From contig LNEP01000012.1 in NCBI GenBank assembly GCA_001464125.1, positions 248,001 to 312,000 on the forward strand: a stretch of 64,000 nt of DNA. The letters run 5' to 3'. Of this stretch, positions 1-7,872 are shown piece by piece (position 1 is the first letter of the stretch; each line of letters begins with the position of its first letter). A model generated the notes under the pieces. The model worked only from the letters and a program-made list of their open reading frames with translations. It was not told the origin of the DNA and made no database searches. The position numbers were made by a program, and so were the translations under genes. The DNA is from Betaproteobacteria bacterium Ga0077540 (GTDB lineage: Bacteria; Pseudomonadota; Gammaproteobacteria; Burkholderiales; Methylophilaceae).

Positions 1-538
1 CAATCGCCACTTCTAGCTGCCCTGGTTTTAAAGGTGTTGTTTGCGTTTGTGCACGCAACAATGCATTATGCAAGTAACGATGGAATTTCTGCGCTTGCTC
101 TTGCGTATCTAAAGCTAATGAATACTCGCGCGCACCCTTGATGCCGAAGTCATTGGTCGTGCTGCCCACTGCAATGACCAAAGTGTCATACTTGAACGTG
201 CGTCTTGGAATTACCTCATTACCATCTTCATCAATATAAGGCGTAATTGTTACTTCACGCGTAGCGCGGTTTAACCCATCCATGCGACCTAATCGAAAGC
301 TGAAATGATGCCAATGCGCTTGGGCTAGATACTCAAGCTCATGTCGATCTGGATCCATACTACCTGCAGCAATTTCATGTAGCAGTGGCTTCCACACATG
401 AGTGCGGGTACAGTCTATCAACGTGATCAGTGCTTTTTTCTTTTTACCAAGACTATCACCTAGGCGTGTAGCCAGCTCCAAGCCGCCAGCACCCCCACCT
501 ACAATAATCACATGATGTAATTCGGTTTCTGAACTCAA
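1..538 (-). CDS. ndh: Type II NADH dehydrogenase-like FAD oxidoreductase, 3' end outside window
   Basis: The first 179 codons of a single-subunit NADH:quinone oxidoreductase-like flavoprotein, which passes electrons from NADH to the quinone pool without pumping protons. An N-terminal Rossmann motif (VGGGAGGLELA, about residues 13-23) binds FAD. The following segment (KPLLHEIAAG, about residues 49-58) and the later TLVIAVGS strand are typical of NDH-2. The start is a TTG at 536-538 preceded by GAGG with a 6-nt gap; no ATG lies upstream in frame. It sits only 20 nt beyond a strong terminator that follows the cytochrome gene, so its transcription depends on readthrough or a promoter hidden in that hairpin. 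The gene leaves the window, so its length is unknown. The family call is good, the exact substrate less so. Confidence 0.85.
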   Translation of the reverse strand, partial: MSSETELHHVIIVGGGAGGLELATRLGDSLGKKKKALITLIDCTRTHVWKPLLHEIAAGSMDPDRHELEYLAQAHWHHFSFRLGRMDGLNRATREVTITPYIDEDGNEVIPRRTFKYDTLVIAVGSTTNDFGIKGAREYSLALDTQEQAQKFHRYLHNALLRAQTQTTPLKPGQLEVAI

Positions 539-558
539 AATATACCTCTTTTATAAAC

Positions 559-591
559 AAAAACGCGCCTGCCATCATATGCAAGCGCGTT
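559..591 (-). terminator. Intrinsic terminator after the cytochrome c gene
   Basis: On the minus strand an 11-bp stem (AACGCGCTTGC pairing with GCAGGCGCGTT, one G-U) with an 8-nt loop is followed by a T-run. It lies 19 nt after the cytochrome stop codon and 20 nt before the ndh start. Confidence 0.75.
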
Positions 592-609
592 GTATTTCGC
601 AATTATAAA

Positions 610-1158
610 TTAGCTTGCAGCTGGCGCTGGTGCACCCATGCTACGCACCCACGCAATAATTTTCAACAATTCATCAGGAGTAATGCCATTTTTTGGATCT
701 GTTGGATCCATTAAACCAACACCTTTTGCACCCATACCACCGTTGGTGCCATGCCAGACCGTTTCAAACATCCCTTTATCTGTTGCATTTTTAGGATACT
801 TGTAATTAGGACCAGTTAAACCAGGCCCGACTTGTCCTTTGGCTTCAGGACCATGACATTGTGTACAAGAGTAAAGCTGAAACACTTTTTTACCCTTAGC
901 AATCGCATCGGCGTCACCAATGTAAGGATTGTTGCCTGTGGTCAGAAATTCCTTTGCGGCTGGTGTATCAAACAATGCTGCATCAATTACTAATGGTTTG
1001 CCTTCTTGCGTATCTACAAACTCAATAGATTTAGCGGAAGTTGCGCTCGCCGCTGGCTTGTCACCAGTTGCAGAGGTTGTTGCATTTTCAGAATTACAAG
1101 CAGTCAAGACCGTCGTTAGCATAGCCAAAGTTATGCCAAATTTCACACTGTTCATCAT
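610..1158 (-). CDS. Lipoprotein-like c-type cytochrome of the methanol oxidation locus
   Basis: A periplasmic monoheme cytochrome c, 182 aa, that probably carries electrons onward from the methanol dehydrogenase/XoxG couple. The N-terminus is a signal sequence with a lipobox (LTAC, Cys21), so it may be a membrane-anchored lipoprotein, followed by a low-complexity Ala/Ser/Thr linker. The heme motif CTQCH is at residues 98-102. The C-terminal helix (DELLKIIAWVRSM) closely resembles the matching part of XoxG, so the two look like paralogues of the cytochrome cL type. Tandem ATGs (1156-1158 and 1153-1155) follow an AGGGG ribosome site; the second ATG has the better spacing. It has its own predicted promoter and terminator and so seems to be a separate transcription unit. 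Electron partner is inferred from context only. Confidence 0.85.
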   Translation of the reverse strand: MMNSVKFGITLAMLTTVLTACNSENATTSATGDKPAASATSAKSIEFVDTQEGKPLVIDAALFDTPAAKEFLTTGNNPYIGDADAIAKGKKVFQLYSCTQCHGPEAKGQVGPGLTGPNYKYPKNATDKGMFETVWHGTNGGMGAKGVGLMDPTDPKNGITPDELLKIIAWVRSMGAPAPAAS

Positions 1159-1208
1159 CTACCCCTATGTATATAAATATGTTCTACTAAATGAAAACTT
1201 TACCAATA

Positions 1209-1237
1209 ATTATACAGCAACCTTTTGTTTTTGTTAC
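1209..1237 (-). promoter_or_regulatory. Predicted sigma70 promoter of the cytochrome c gene
   Basis: Minus-strand GTAACA (4 of 6 to consensus), a 17-nt spacer and a perfect TATAAT at 1209-1214, about 50 nt before the start codon. The start of transcription would be near 1202. Confidence 0.5.
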
Positions 1238-1258
1238 ACACACGTAATTTTGCATGTC

Positions 1259-1277
1259 ACACATAAAGTCTATGTGT
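1259..1277. promoter_or_regulatory. Inverted repeat upstream of the cytochrome promoter
   Basis: ACACATA-N5-TATGTGT, 7-bp perfect arms, centred about 66 nt before the predicted transcription start, an activator-like position. The half-sites CACAT/ATGTG recur in the repeat at the xoxF promoter. Confidence 0.35.
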
Positions 1278-1384
1278 TACCTCGTACTAAATAGAAGACA
1301 TGCTGAGCATACACGGTTCGATTACTTTCAATTTATTTTTATCTAGTAGCGGAACAAATTGATCCCAATAGTACGGCGCACATA

Positions 1385-1420
1385 ACAAAACGGCTACCAT
1401 TTACATGATAGCCGTTTTGT
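1385..1420 (-). terminator. Intrinsic terminator after xoxG
   Basis: A perfect 12-bp stem (ACAAAACGGCTA with TAGCCGTTTTGT) around a 12-nt loop, 42 nt after the xoxG stop codon. The T-rich flank on the minus strand fits termination of the xoxJ-xoxG transcript. Confidence 0.7.
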
Positions 1421-1462
1421 TTATTATATTTTTTGTTTGAATTACATCAGCCTAAGCCAATA

Positions 1463-2029
1463 TTATTTCAACCAAGTTTTTTCGTCATCGCCTCTGTATT
1501 TAGTTCTTACAAAAGCAATAATTTTTAAGATTTCGTCTGTAGATAGACCAGTATCCAGATGACCAGGTACTTGCTTATGGAAAACAAGCATCACACCACG
1601 GTTACTTACTGATGTTGATGCACCACCGCCTGCAATGGTCTCAAACATACCCTTATCGGTTTTATTTTTGGCATATGTCCATTTGCCGTCATAGATGTCG
1701 TTACCACCAGCTTTGTGTAGTGCTGGTGCCATTACACCTTCTAAGTTACCGCCATGGCAACCTGTGCAGTTGTTGTAGTTATACAATTTTTTACCAGCTT
1801 TTGCTGCTTCTGGGTCTGCAATGTATTTTTTGGTATATGGGTTTACACAAGTCTCTAAGAATTGTTTTGCCTCTGGGGTGTCGTCTTCAGCCACTTTAAT
1901 TGGTAGCGGGCTGCCATCTTTGTTTGATACTAAATTACACGCTGCACTTGCTTGAAATGAAAGTGTAAGACCTGCTAATGTCAACATACCAACAAATAAG
2001 GTTGACTTTAATGCTTTGTTGCCTAACAT
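1463..2029 (-). CDS. xoxG: Cytochrome cL-type electron acceptor of lanthanide methanol dehydrogenase
   Basis: A periplasmic monoheme cytochrome c, 188 aa, expected to accept electrons from XoxF and pass them to the terminal oxidases. A Sec signal peptide ends near QASA (residues 26-29). The heme-binding motif CTGCH is at residues 88-92, with several downstream Met residues that could be the axial ligand. The C-terminal helix (DEILKIIAFVRTK) matches the neighbouring cytochrome. The start codon follows AGGAG with a 5-nt gap, an excellent site. It lies 186 nt after xoxJ with no terminator that I can see between them, and a strong terminator follows. The symbol rests on the xoxF-xoxJ context as well as on the family. 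Confidence 0.88.
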   Translation of the reverse strand: MLGNKALKSTLFVGMLTLAGLTLSFQASAACNLVSNKDGSPLPIKVAEDDTPEAKQFLETCVNPYTKKYIADPEAAKAGKKLYNYNNCTGCHGGNLEGVMAPALHKAGGNDIYDGKWTYAKNKTDKGMFETIAGGGASTSVSNRGVMLVFHKQVPGHLDTGLSTDEILKIIAFVRTKYRGDDEKTWLK

Positions 2030-2215
2030 GTTATCTCCTAATCTATATCACAAAAATGAGTTACGTTTTGTTCATGCTAAGCGCATTGCTCAACGTATAG
2101 TCATTTAACGAACTATTACTTGTTTGGTTGACACAATTTATTAACGAAAATCTGCTATCAAACAATCGCGAAATTCTACTTGTTTTTTAAAATTGTGTCA
2201 CCTTAAATACCTAAA

Positions 2216-3124
2216 TTACTTAGCTTTTTTATACACACTATCGCCTTCTACTACCGGCACTGTTGGTATGGCGTAATCTGCTAGGATTTTCGCGATTTTA
2301 TCTTTATTGCGCTCTAACGCCGCATCAATTTCCGCCATACGTGCTTTATCCTTTTTACGCACTCCCACAGAAATATTCCAATATTCTTTACCTTTTAAAT
2401 CTACATTGTTGTACTCAGGAATGAACACAACTTCCATTGGAATTGGTGATTTCTTTGCGTAGTAGCCTCCGATTGGACCCCACATAACAGCAACATCAAT
2501 TTCTTTTTTTACTAAATCATCGATCATAAAACTTGTGGGTAAATTTAAGTCACGTTGCATACGATAAGGCTTTGAATAGGCAATAAGGTCGTGATCTCTT
2601 AATGGGATAGTCGCTGGACTTTGACCAATCACACCAATCACACCCTTTTTTAAATCTGGAGAATCCCAGTTGGTGATATTAAAGCCGCTCTCCTTGCGCC
2701 ATACAAATACATGTCCAGAGCGATAATATGGTTTTGATGTTCTTAGCGCATCATAGTCAGAAGTAGTTCCAATGATCACATCGCAACGCATTGCATTAAT
2801 CGTGTTTCTTAAAAAACCTTGACGGTTATAAGCATAAACAAATGAAAGCTTTTTACCCAAATCATTGGCTAATACTTCTGCAATTTTATCTTCAAACCCT
2901 TCTTTCTTAAGATTTGAATAAGGCATGTTATCAGGGTCGGAGCATACTCTAAACTCCGAATCATCGGCTACACGTCGAATTTCACCAATACGCCCCTCGT
3001 CGGCATTCAGTGTCGGCAACTCTTTCTCATCTAGCACCTTCTCAATTGTTTCTTCTGCCCATCCTTGATTGGCCGTAAGAACCAAGCCCATGCATACCAA
3101 TAAGCCTTGTAATTGTTTTAACAT
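2216..3124 (-). CDS. xoxJ: Periplasmic binding protein-like XoxJ (MxaJ family)
   Basis: A solute-binding-protein-fold periplasmic protein, 302 aa, of the family that accompanies quinoprotein dehydrogenases. Its exact task is unsettled; a role in activating or maturing the dehydrogenase has been proposed for the family. A signal peptide covers residues 1 to about 23 (ending near GWA). The fold is visible in strings such as FRVCSDPDNMPYSN and VIGQSPATIPLRDHDL, typical of two-lobed binding proteins. I chose the ATG at 3122-3124 because GGGGA lies 9 nt upstream; upstream in-frame alternatives lengthen an otherwise normal signal peptide and lack a ribosome site. A terminator separates it from xoxF, so it needs its own promoter in 3125-3332. 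Confidence 0.87.
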   Translation of the reverse strand: MLKQLQGLLVCMGLVLTANQGWAEETIEKVLDEKELPTLNADEGRIGEIRRVADDSEFRVCSDPDNMPYSNLKKEGFEDKIAEVLANDLGKKLSFVYAYNRQGFLRNTINAMRCDVIIGTTSDYDALRTSKPYYRSGHVFVWRKESGFNITNWDSPDLKKGVIGVIGQSPATIPLRDHDLIAYSKPYRMQRDLNLPTSFMIDDLVKKEIDVAVMWGPIGGYYAKKSPIPMEVVFIPEYNNVDLKGKEYWNISVGVRKKDKARMAEIDAALERNKDKIAKILADYAIPTVPVVEGDSVYKKAK

Positions 3125-3332
3125 CTTTTCAATCCCCATATTATTAAGTTGATATACTCTTTTACACATTCTTCAGAGTACCACTTACTGCAAAAGTTCT
3201 TCTCACTAGCACAGTAGACAATCATTGTAACTAATTCAATCAACTTTAGCATACTAATCTGTATACATCCCAATTTAAGCCAGCGTAAATGCTACTCCTT
3301 GGTTTTTTAATTACACTACTCAAGCTGTAGAT

Positions 3333-3365
3333 AAAAAAACACCCCACCGAAGTGGGGTGTTTTTA
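3333..3365. terminator. Bidirectional-looking terminator after xoxF
   Basis: A perfect 9-bp GC-rich stem (ACACCCCAC / GTGGGGTGT) with a CGAA (TTCG on the minus strand) tetraloop, extended by A and T runs on both sides. It lies 53 nt after the xoxF stop codon and would end the xoxF transcript before xoxJ. Confidence 0.85.
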
Positions 3366-3417
3366 GCTTTTTAAAGCTGAGTTAACGTATTAACGTTATA
3401 ACTTAAGTAAACCTAAA

Positions 3418-5292
3418 TTATAGTGAGAATACTGATAATGCACCGCCGCCAGGAGCAGCGTTGTATTTTGTTAACTCTTTGTAACCACCAGCAGCACCAA
3501 GTGCGTCTGTGTCGTTAGTCATACCAAGGTTCATCGCTACACCAGCCCAGCCACCAATACCTGATAGCACGCCAACGTGTTGTTTACCTTTGTGACCGTA
3601 TGTGAATGCATTACCAATCACGCCAGAACCTACTTGGAATTTCCAAAGTTCTTTACCTGATTGTGCATCAACAGCTTTGAACCAACGATCTAAAGTACCG
3701 TAGAACACTAAGTTTGAAGCAGTTGTTAAAGCACCACCCCAAGCTGAGAATTTCTCTTTGTTGTACCAAACTTTTTTGTTGGTCATTGGATCGTAAGCGC
3801 CGAAGCCACCCATTACGCCGTCAGGACCAGCAAACATAGTTAAAGTAGCACCAACCCATGGTTGACCAGCAACATATTTAGACTCAACTGGCTCGTATGT
3901 CATACATACGTGGTTCAATGGAGTGTAAATCAAACCAGTTTTTGGTGAGTATGCAGCTGGTTGTTGGTCTTTAGTACCCAATGCAGCTGGGCAGATGCCT
4001 TTAGCATTGTAGTCTTGGTGAGTTGAAGCAGTTGCCAATTTGTGTGGCACGCCTGTTTTCAGGTCAACATGTGATGCCCAGTTAACGAATGGGTGTACTT
4101 TTTCAGCAGCAACTAATGTACCGTTACCAGCTTGGAATGTGTACGCAAAACCGTTACGGTCATGGTGCCATGCGTATGTTTTGCCACCTTTGTCGAACAA
4201 GATTACTTCGTTGATACCATCATAATCCCACTCATCGTGTGGAGTCATTTGGTAGCCCCATTTTGCAACACCAGTGTCTAAGTCACGTGCGAAAATAGTC
4301 ATAGACCATTTGTTGTCACCAGGACGTACGTCTGGGTTCCAAACTGAAGGGTTACCTGTACCGTAGTATACTAAGTTTGTCTTAGCATCATATGGCCACC
4401 AGCCCCATACAGAACCACCACCATGTTGCCAACCATCTTTAACTGCTTGTGGTTTCAACCATGTACGTGTACCTAATTCTTTTTCGCCGCCTTTAATTGC
4501 AGAAGCATCTAAAGCTTTGAAAGAACCGCCTTGTTTGTTACCACCGTTTACATCAGCATATACTGACAATGCGCTGTATTGTGGGTTTGCTGAGTTGAAA
4601 TCAGCACCAATCAACACTTCTGCGTCAGGACCTGTTGAGTAAGCTTTCCATGCCAAAGAACCGTCTTTTAAGTTGTATGCAGCGATGAAGCAGCGAACGC
4701 CGAATTCAGCACCTGAGCAACCTGTTAAAACTTTGTCTTTGATTACGTGTGGAGCGTTAGTGTTTGTAGCACCCACTTTTGGATCTGTGTTTTTAACTTC
4801 CCATTGTTTAGCGCCAGTTTTAGCATCTAAAGCAACCAACATACCATCGTTTTGTTGGAGGTAGATTTTGCCGTCGCCGTAGCCTAAACCACGTGAAACG
4901 TTATCGCAGCACAATACAGCTTGTACTGATGGATCTTGTTTTGGGAAATAAGACCAAACGATTTTTTGATTGTCGTTTAAGTCAAGAGCGTATACGTTGT
5001 TTGGGAATGCAGTATGTACATACATCATGTTACCAACAACTACTGGTGAACCTTCGTGACCACGGTTTACACCGGTTGCGAATGTCCAAGCAGCTTTCAG
5101 GTTTTTAACGTTACCTTTGTTGATTTGCGCTAATGTGCTGTAAGCTTGGTTGTTGTGTTGGCCACGTGGGTGAGCCCAGTTGTTTGCATTTGCCATTGCT
5201 GCTTCTTGGTCTGCTGCTGCTGATGCAACCATTGGCATTGCCATTGTTGCTGCAACCAAACCTAAAGCTAATTTGATTTTATTAACTTGCAT
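3418..5292 (-). CDS. xoxF: Lanthanide-dependent PQQ methanol dehydrogenase XoxF
   Basis: The periplasmic quinoprotein that oxidises methanol using PQQ and a lanthanide ion, 624 aa with a signal peptide ending near residue 26. Diagnostic residues are visible: the vicinal disulfide pair Cys128-Cys129, metal ligands Glu196 (GAEFG), Asn314 (GTGNPS) and the catalytic Asp356, and the extra Asp358 in the WDYDG motif. Calcium-type MxaF has Ala at that last position, so this is the Xox type. The start is the ATG at 5290-5292 after GGAG with a 6-nt gap; a TTG four codons upstream is less likely. About 34 extra residues lie between Glu196 and Asn314 compared with MxaF as I remember it. The host family suggests the XoxF4 clade, but that is inference. 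Confidence 0.96.
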   Translation of the reverse strand: MQVNKIKLALGLVAATMAMPMVASAAADQEAAMANANNWAHPRGQHNNQAYSTLAQINKGNVKNLKAAWTFATGVNRGHEGSPVVVGNMMYVHTAFPNNVYALDLNDNQKIVWSYFPKQDPSVQAVLCCDNVSRGLGYGDGKIYLQQNDGMLVALDAKTGAKQWEVKNTDPKVGATNTNAPHVIKDKVLTGCSGAEFGVRCFIAAYNLKDGSLAWKAYSTGPDAEVLIGADFNSANPQYSALSVYADVNGGNKQGGSFKALDASAIKGGEKELGTRTWLKPQAVKDGWQHGGGSVWGWWPYDAKTNLVYYGTGNPSVWNPDVRPGDNKWSMTIFARDLDTGVAKWGYQMTPHDEWDYDGINEVILFDKGGKTYAWHHDRNGFAYTFQAGNGTLVAAEKVHPFVNWASHVDLKTGVPHKLATASTHQDYNAKGICPAALGTKDQQPAAYSPKTGLIYTPLNHVCMTYEPVESKYVAGQPWVGATLTMFAGPDGVMGGFGAYDPMTNKKVWYNKEKFSAWGGALTTASNLVFYGTLDRWFKAVDAQSGKELWKFQVGSGVIGNAFTYGHKGKQHVGVLSGIGGWAGVAMNLGMTNDTDALGAAGGYKELTKYNAAPGGGALSVFSL

Positions 5293-5397
5293 GTTGATCT
5301 CCAAAGTTAAATTACTTAGGGTTAATTGAAAGTAAACTCGAATTTTAAGGTACTAACTAGGTCTAGCGATTACCTTAATCTTAGCGCATACTTTTCA

Positions 5398-5413
5398 TCA
5401 CATTTGCATGTGA
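5398..5413. promoter_or_regulatory. Inverted repeat at the predicted xoxF transcription start
   Basis: A perfect 6-bp inverted repeat TCACAT-TTGC-ATGTGA. It begins 8 nt downstream of the predicted -10 box, so it would span roughly +1 to +17 of the xoxF transcript, a good place for a repressor or for a leader-RNA signal. Confidence 0.45.
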
Positions 5414-5420
5414 GGAATGC

Positions 5421-5449
5421 AATATAAAACAACTTGTTTCTAATTGCAA
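5421..5449 (-). promoter_or_regulatory. Predicted sigma70 promoter of xoxF
   Basis: Minus-strand TTGCAA, exactly 17 nt, then TATATT: near-consensus boxes with ideal spacing. The untranslated leader would be about 120 nt. Confidence 0.6.
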
Positions 5450-5557
5450 CAGTTTAGTTACAATTTATTAACAAATGTTCCGGAAATTTTTAAAATATTT
5501 TTACCTCGAATGCTTTACAAGAAATTTTTTCAATAAAATCAAAGAGAAAGAAACGCA

Positions 5558-6517
5558 ATGCCGGCTGATGTTCAAATCAATTTGTTTCCAGAAATTCAAC
5601 CTTATCATTGCAATTGGTTACAAGTGGACCCTACACACCGGGTTTATTTTGAAGAGTGTGGCAATCCAAATGGTCCAGCTGTTATTTTTTTGCATGGTGG
5701 TCCAGGCAGTGGTTGCAACCCGACGCAACGCCGTTTTTTTGACCCATCACACTATCGTATTGTACTAATGGATCAACGCGGCTGCGGACGCAGCACACCT
5801 GAGGGGGAGATCCAGCACAATACAACCACTCATCTGGTTGCTGATATTGAGTTGCTACGCGCGCATTTGAATATTGATCGCTGGCACGTATTTGGTGGAT
5901 CATGGGGCAGCACACTTGCGCTAGATTATGCCTGCACACATCCAAAACCAGTTATTAGCTTAGTGTTACGTGGTATCTTTTTAAGCCGCTCATTTGAGCT
6001 AGATTGGTTCTTAGGCCAAATAGCGTTATTCTTTCCCGACCAATTGCAAACACTATGCAATTACTTACCGGAGCCTGAACGTCCTAATCCGTTACATGCG
6101 TTTCAGAAACTGGTATTTACGGATGACCCAGACATTGCGATTCCAGCAGCCATCCATTGGAACGCATATGAAAGCAGCATCATGAGTTTAGTCAATCAAC
6201 CGTCTAAGACCAACACTATTAATGGCAAGGTGGAGCTGGCTAGAGCGCGTATTCAGATTCATTACATATTGAATCATTGCTTTGTTAGCAATCGGGATTT
6301 ATTACAAGAAGCCGCCGAAAAACTCACACACATCCCAACCACCATCGTACAAGGGCGTTACGATATGGTATGCCCGCCACAGACTGCATGGCAACTTTGG
6401 CAAGCCATGCCGCATGCTACGTTTGTGATGGTGCCGGATGCCGGACATTCTGCCATGGAGCCTGGCACATGCAACGCGCTTGTGGCTGCCACTGAGCAGT
6501 ACAAGTATTTAAGCTAA
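5558..6517 (+). CDS. pip: Proline iminopeptidase (alpha/beta hydrolase, S33 family)
   Basis: A cytosolic aminopeptidase, 319 aa, that removes N-terminal proline from peptides. The oxyanion-hole motif HGGPGSG is at about residues 46-52, the nucleophile elbow GGSWGS carries the catalytic Ser near residue 113, and the catalytic His is in DAGHSAMEPG near the C-terminus. Length and motif order fit the family exactly. The ATG follows an A/G-rich stretch rather than a strong ribosome site. It is divergent from xoxF with 265 nt between the start codons, and it has no obvious functional tie to methanol oxidation. Confidence 0.92.
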   Translation: MPADVQINLFPEIQPYHCNWLQVDPTHRVYFEECGNPNGPAVIFLHGGPGSGCNPTQRRFFDPSHYRIVLMDQRGCGRSTPEGEIQHNTTTHLVADIELLRAHLNIDRWHVFGGSWGSTLALDYACTHPKPVISLVLRGIFLSRSFELDWFLGQIALFFPDQLQTLCNYLPEPERPNPLHAFQKLVFTDDPDIAIPAAIHWNAYESSIMSLVNQPSKTNTINGKVELARARIQIHYILNHCFVSNRDLLQEAAEKLTHIPTTIVQGRYDMVCPPQTAWQLWQAMPHATFVMVPDAGHSAMEPGTCNALVAATEQYKYLS

Positions 6518-6577
6518 ACTTTTATCAGCTACATGCTTCAGAATAGACATTAATGAGGAAACATAGAAATTAATACG

Positions 6578-7837
6578 TTGCCCGATTTTAAAAAACTGGC
6601 TGACCATCCCGTGGTCTCTACCTCGCTCAACTCTTATGCCAAGCAAGAGTACGCAACCCCTTTGTTCGTGTTGAGAGAGACGTTGGCTGGCTTTGGTCGC
6701 CACAACATCATGAGTTTGTCCGCGTCATTATCTTTCTACGCCCTGTTTGCGCTCATCCCACTGGTATTACTAATTTTCTTTCTTTTAAGCCATTTGGTGT
6801 TCTCTTCTGATTATGCCATTGTCAAATTGGCAATATTGACAGGGAACTTGGTGCCTGATTTGAGCGGAAAAATCATGACTGAGGTATACAACGCAACTCA
6901 AACCAAGGCAGCATGGGGGGCACTGGGTTTATTTGTGTTGCTATGGAGTATTACTCCTCTAGCCAGCGCGATGCGCGCGTCTTTTTACACCATCTCCGCC
7001 AAAGCAGAAATGCCGTCCTTTTTGATGCGACAAGTGAAAGACGTATTGTCGGTGCTGGGCATTTTATTACTGTTCTTTTTATTTACTTCTGCAGGCTTTT
7101 TATTAGAGCGCGTGGTGCGTTTTCTGGCCAATCATTTTTCTAGCATTCAACTCAATGTCATTGGCTCTATATTTACGCTATTGCTCACCACATTATTGAT
7201 TACCAGTTTTTATCGGGTATTTTTCCCGATGCTTGTCGCTTTTTCACATTTGTTTATAGGCGCATTGGTCACCGCTCTGCTTTGGTTAGCCATGCGGCCT
7301 GCCTTTGGCTTATTTTTATCAATCAACGAAAATTATGGTGCCATTTTTGGCAGCATGAAAGCATTGTTTGTCTCCATCACTTGGTTGTATTTAAACTTTG
7401 CCGTATTTTTATTGGGCACCGAGCTAATTGCCACATTACGCAAAAAAGATGTGCTGCTATTAAAAGGACTGTTTGATGACACGCCAAATAAAGCCAATTA
7501 CATTGATGCACTGATGCAGCGTTACGGAAAGACCTATCAGCAACATGAGAAAATTATCGAGCAAGGCAATATAGAACGCAATTTGTACTTTATTGTGGAT
7601 GGCACCGTACATATCTCTCACGATAATGTCATTAAACATGTATTAAAAAATGGCGATTATTTTGGCGAGATTGCGATGCTGGCTGACCAGCCTGCCAATG
7701 CAGATGCGGTTGTGGCATCAGAACAAGCACAGATTATTGTGATTTACGCAGAAAATATTGATACCATGTTGGCAGAAGACCCCAAAGTGGCCATGCGCCT
7801 GTTGAGGCATTTGGCGCATAGGCTTCAAAACAACTGA
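6578..7837 (+). CDS. YihY/BrkB-family membrane protein fused to a cyclic-nucleotide-binding-like domain
   Basis: A 419-aa inner-membrane protein. Residues about 25-290 match the YihY/virulence factor BrkB family, with about six hydrophobic helices (for example ASLSFYALFALIPLVLLIFF). Residues about 310-419 form a cNMP-binding-type beta-roll (YFIVDGTVHIS, then GDYFGEIAMLADQP). The usual phosphate-binding Arg in the PRxA part is absent here (PANADA), so nucleotide binding is doubtful. No ATG stands before the family core. The TTG at 6578 is the most sensible start, although GAGGAA is better spaced for a rare ATT at 6569. Molecular function of YihY/BrkB proteins is not firmly known; the fusion suggests ligand-controlled activity. 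Confidence 0.85.
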   Translation: MPDFKKLADHPVVSTSLNSYAKQEYATPLFVLRETLAGFGRHNIMSLSASLSFYALFALIPLVLLIFFLLSHLVFSSDYAIVKLAILTGNLVPDLSGKIMTEVYNATQTKAAWGALGLFVLLWSITPLASAMRASFYTISAKAEMPSFLMRQVKDVLSVLGILLLFFLFTSAGFLLERVVRFLANHFSSIQLNVIGSIFTLLLTTLLITSFYRVFFPMLVAFSHLFIGALVTALLWLAMRPAFGLFLSINENYGAIFGSMKALFVSITWLYLNFAVFLLGTELIATLRKKDVLLLKGLFDDTPNKANYIDALMQRYGKTYQQHEKIIEQGNIERNLYFIVDGTVHISHDNVIKHVLKNGDYFGEIAMLADQPANADAVVASEQAQIIVIYAENIDTMLAEDPKVAMRLLRHLAHRLQNN

Positions 7838-7872
7838 CGATGGATGACATTTAAACAGCAGCAACTCATATC

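Noticed and set aside
929..1294. Plus-strand open frame across the cytochrome promoter
   Set aside because: No ribosome site, overlaps the start of a certain gene and its promoter, and has no family likeness.
3418..5292. Calcium-type methanol dehydrogenase MxaF
   Set aside because: Asp358 in WDYDG marks the lanthanide type, and no mxaI-like small subunit is nearby.
5293..5304. TTG start for xoxF four codons upstream
   Set aside because: The GGAG ribosome site lies between it and the ATG at 5292, so only the ATG is properly placed.
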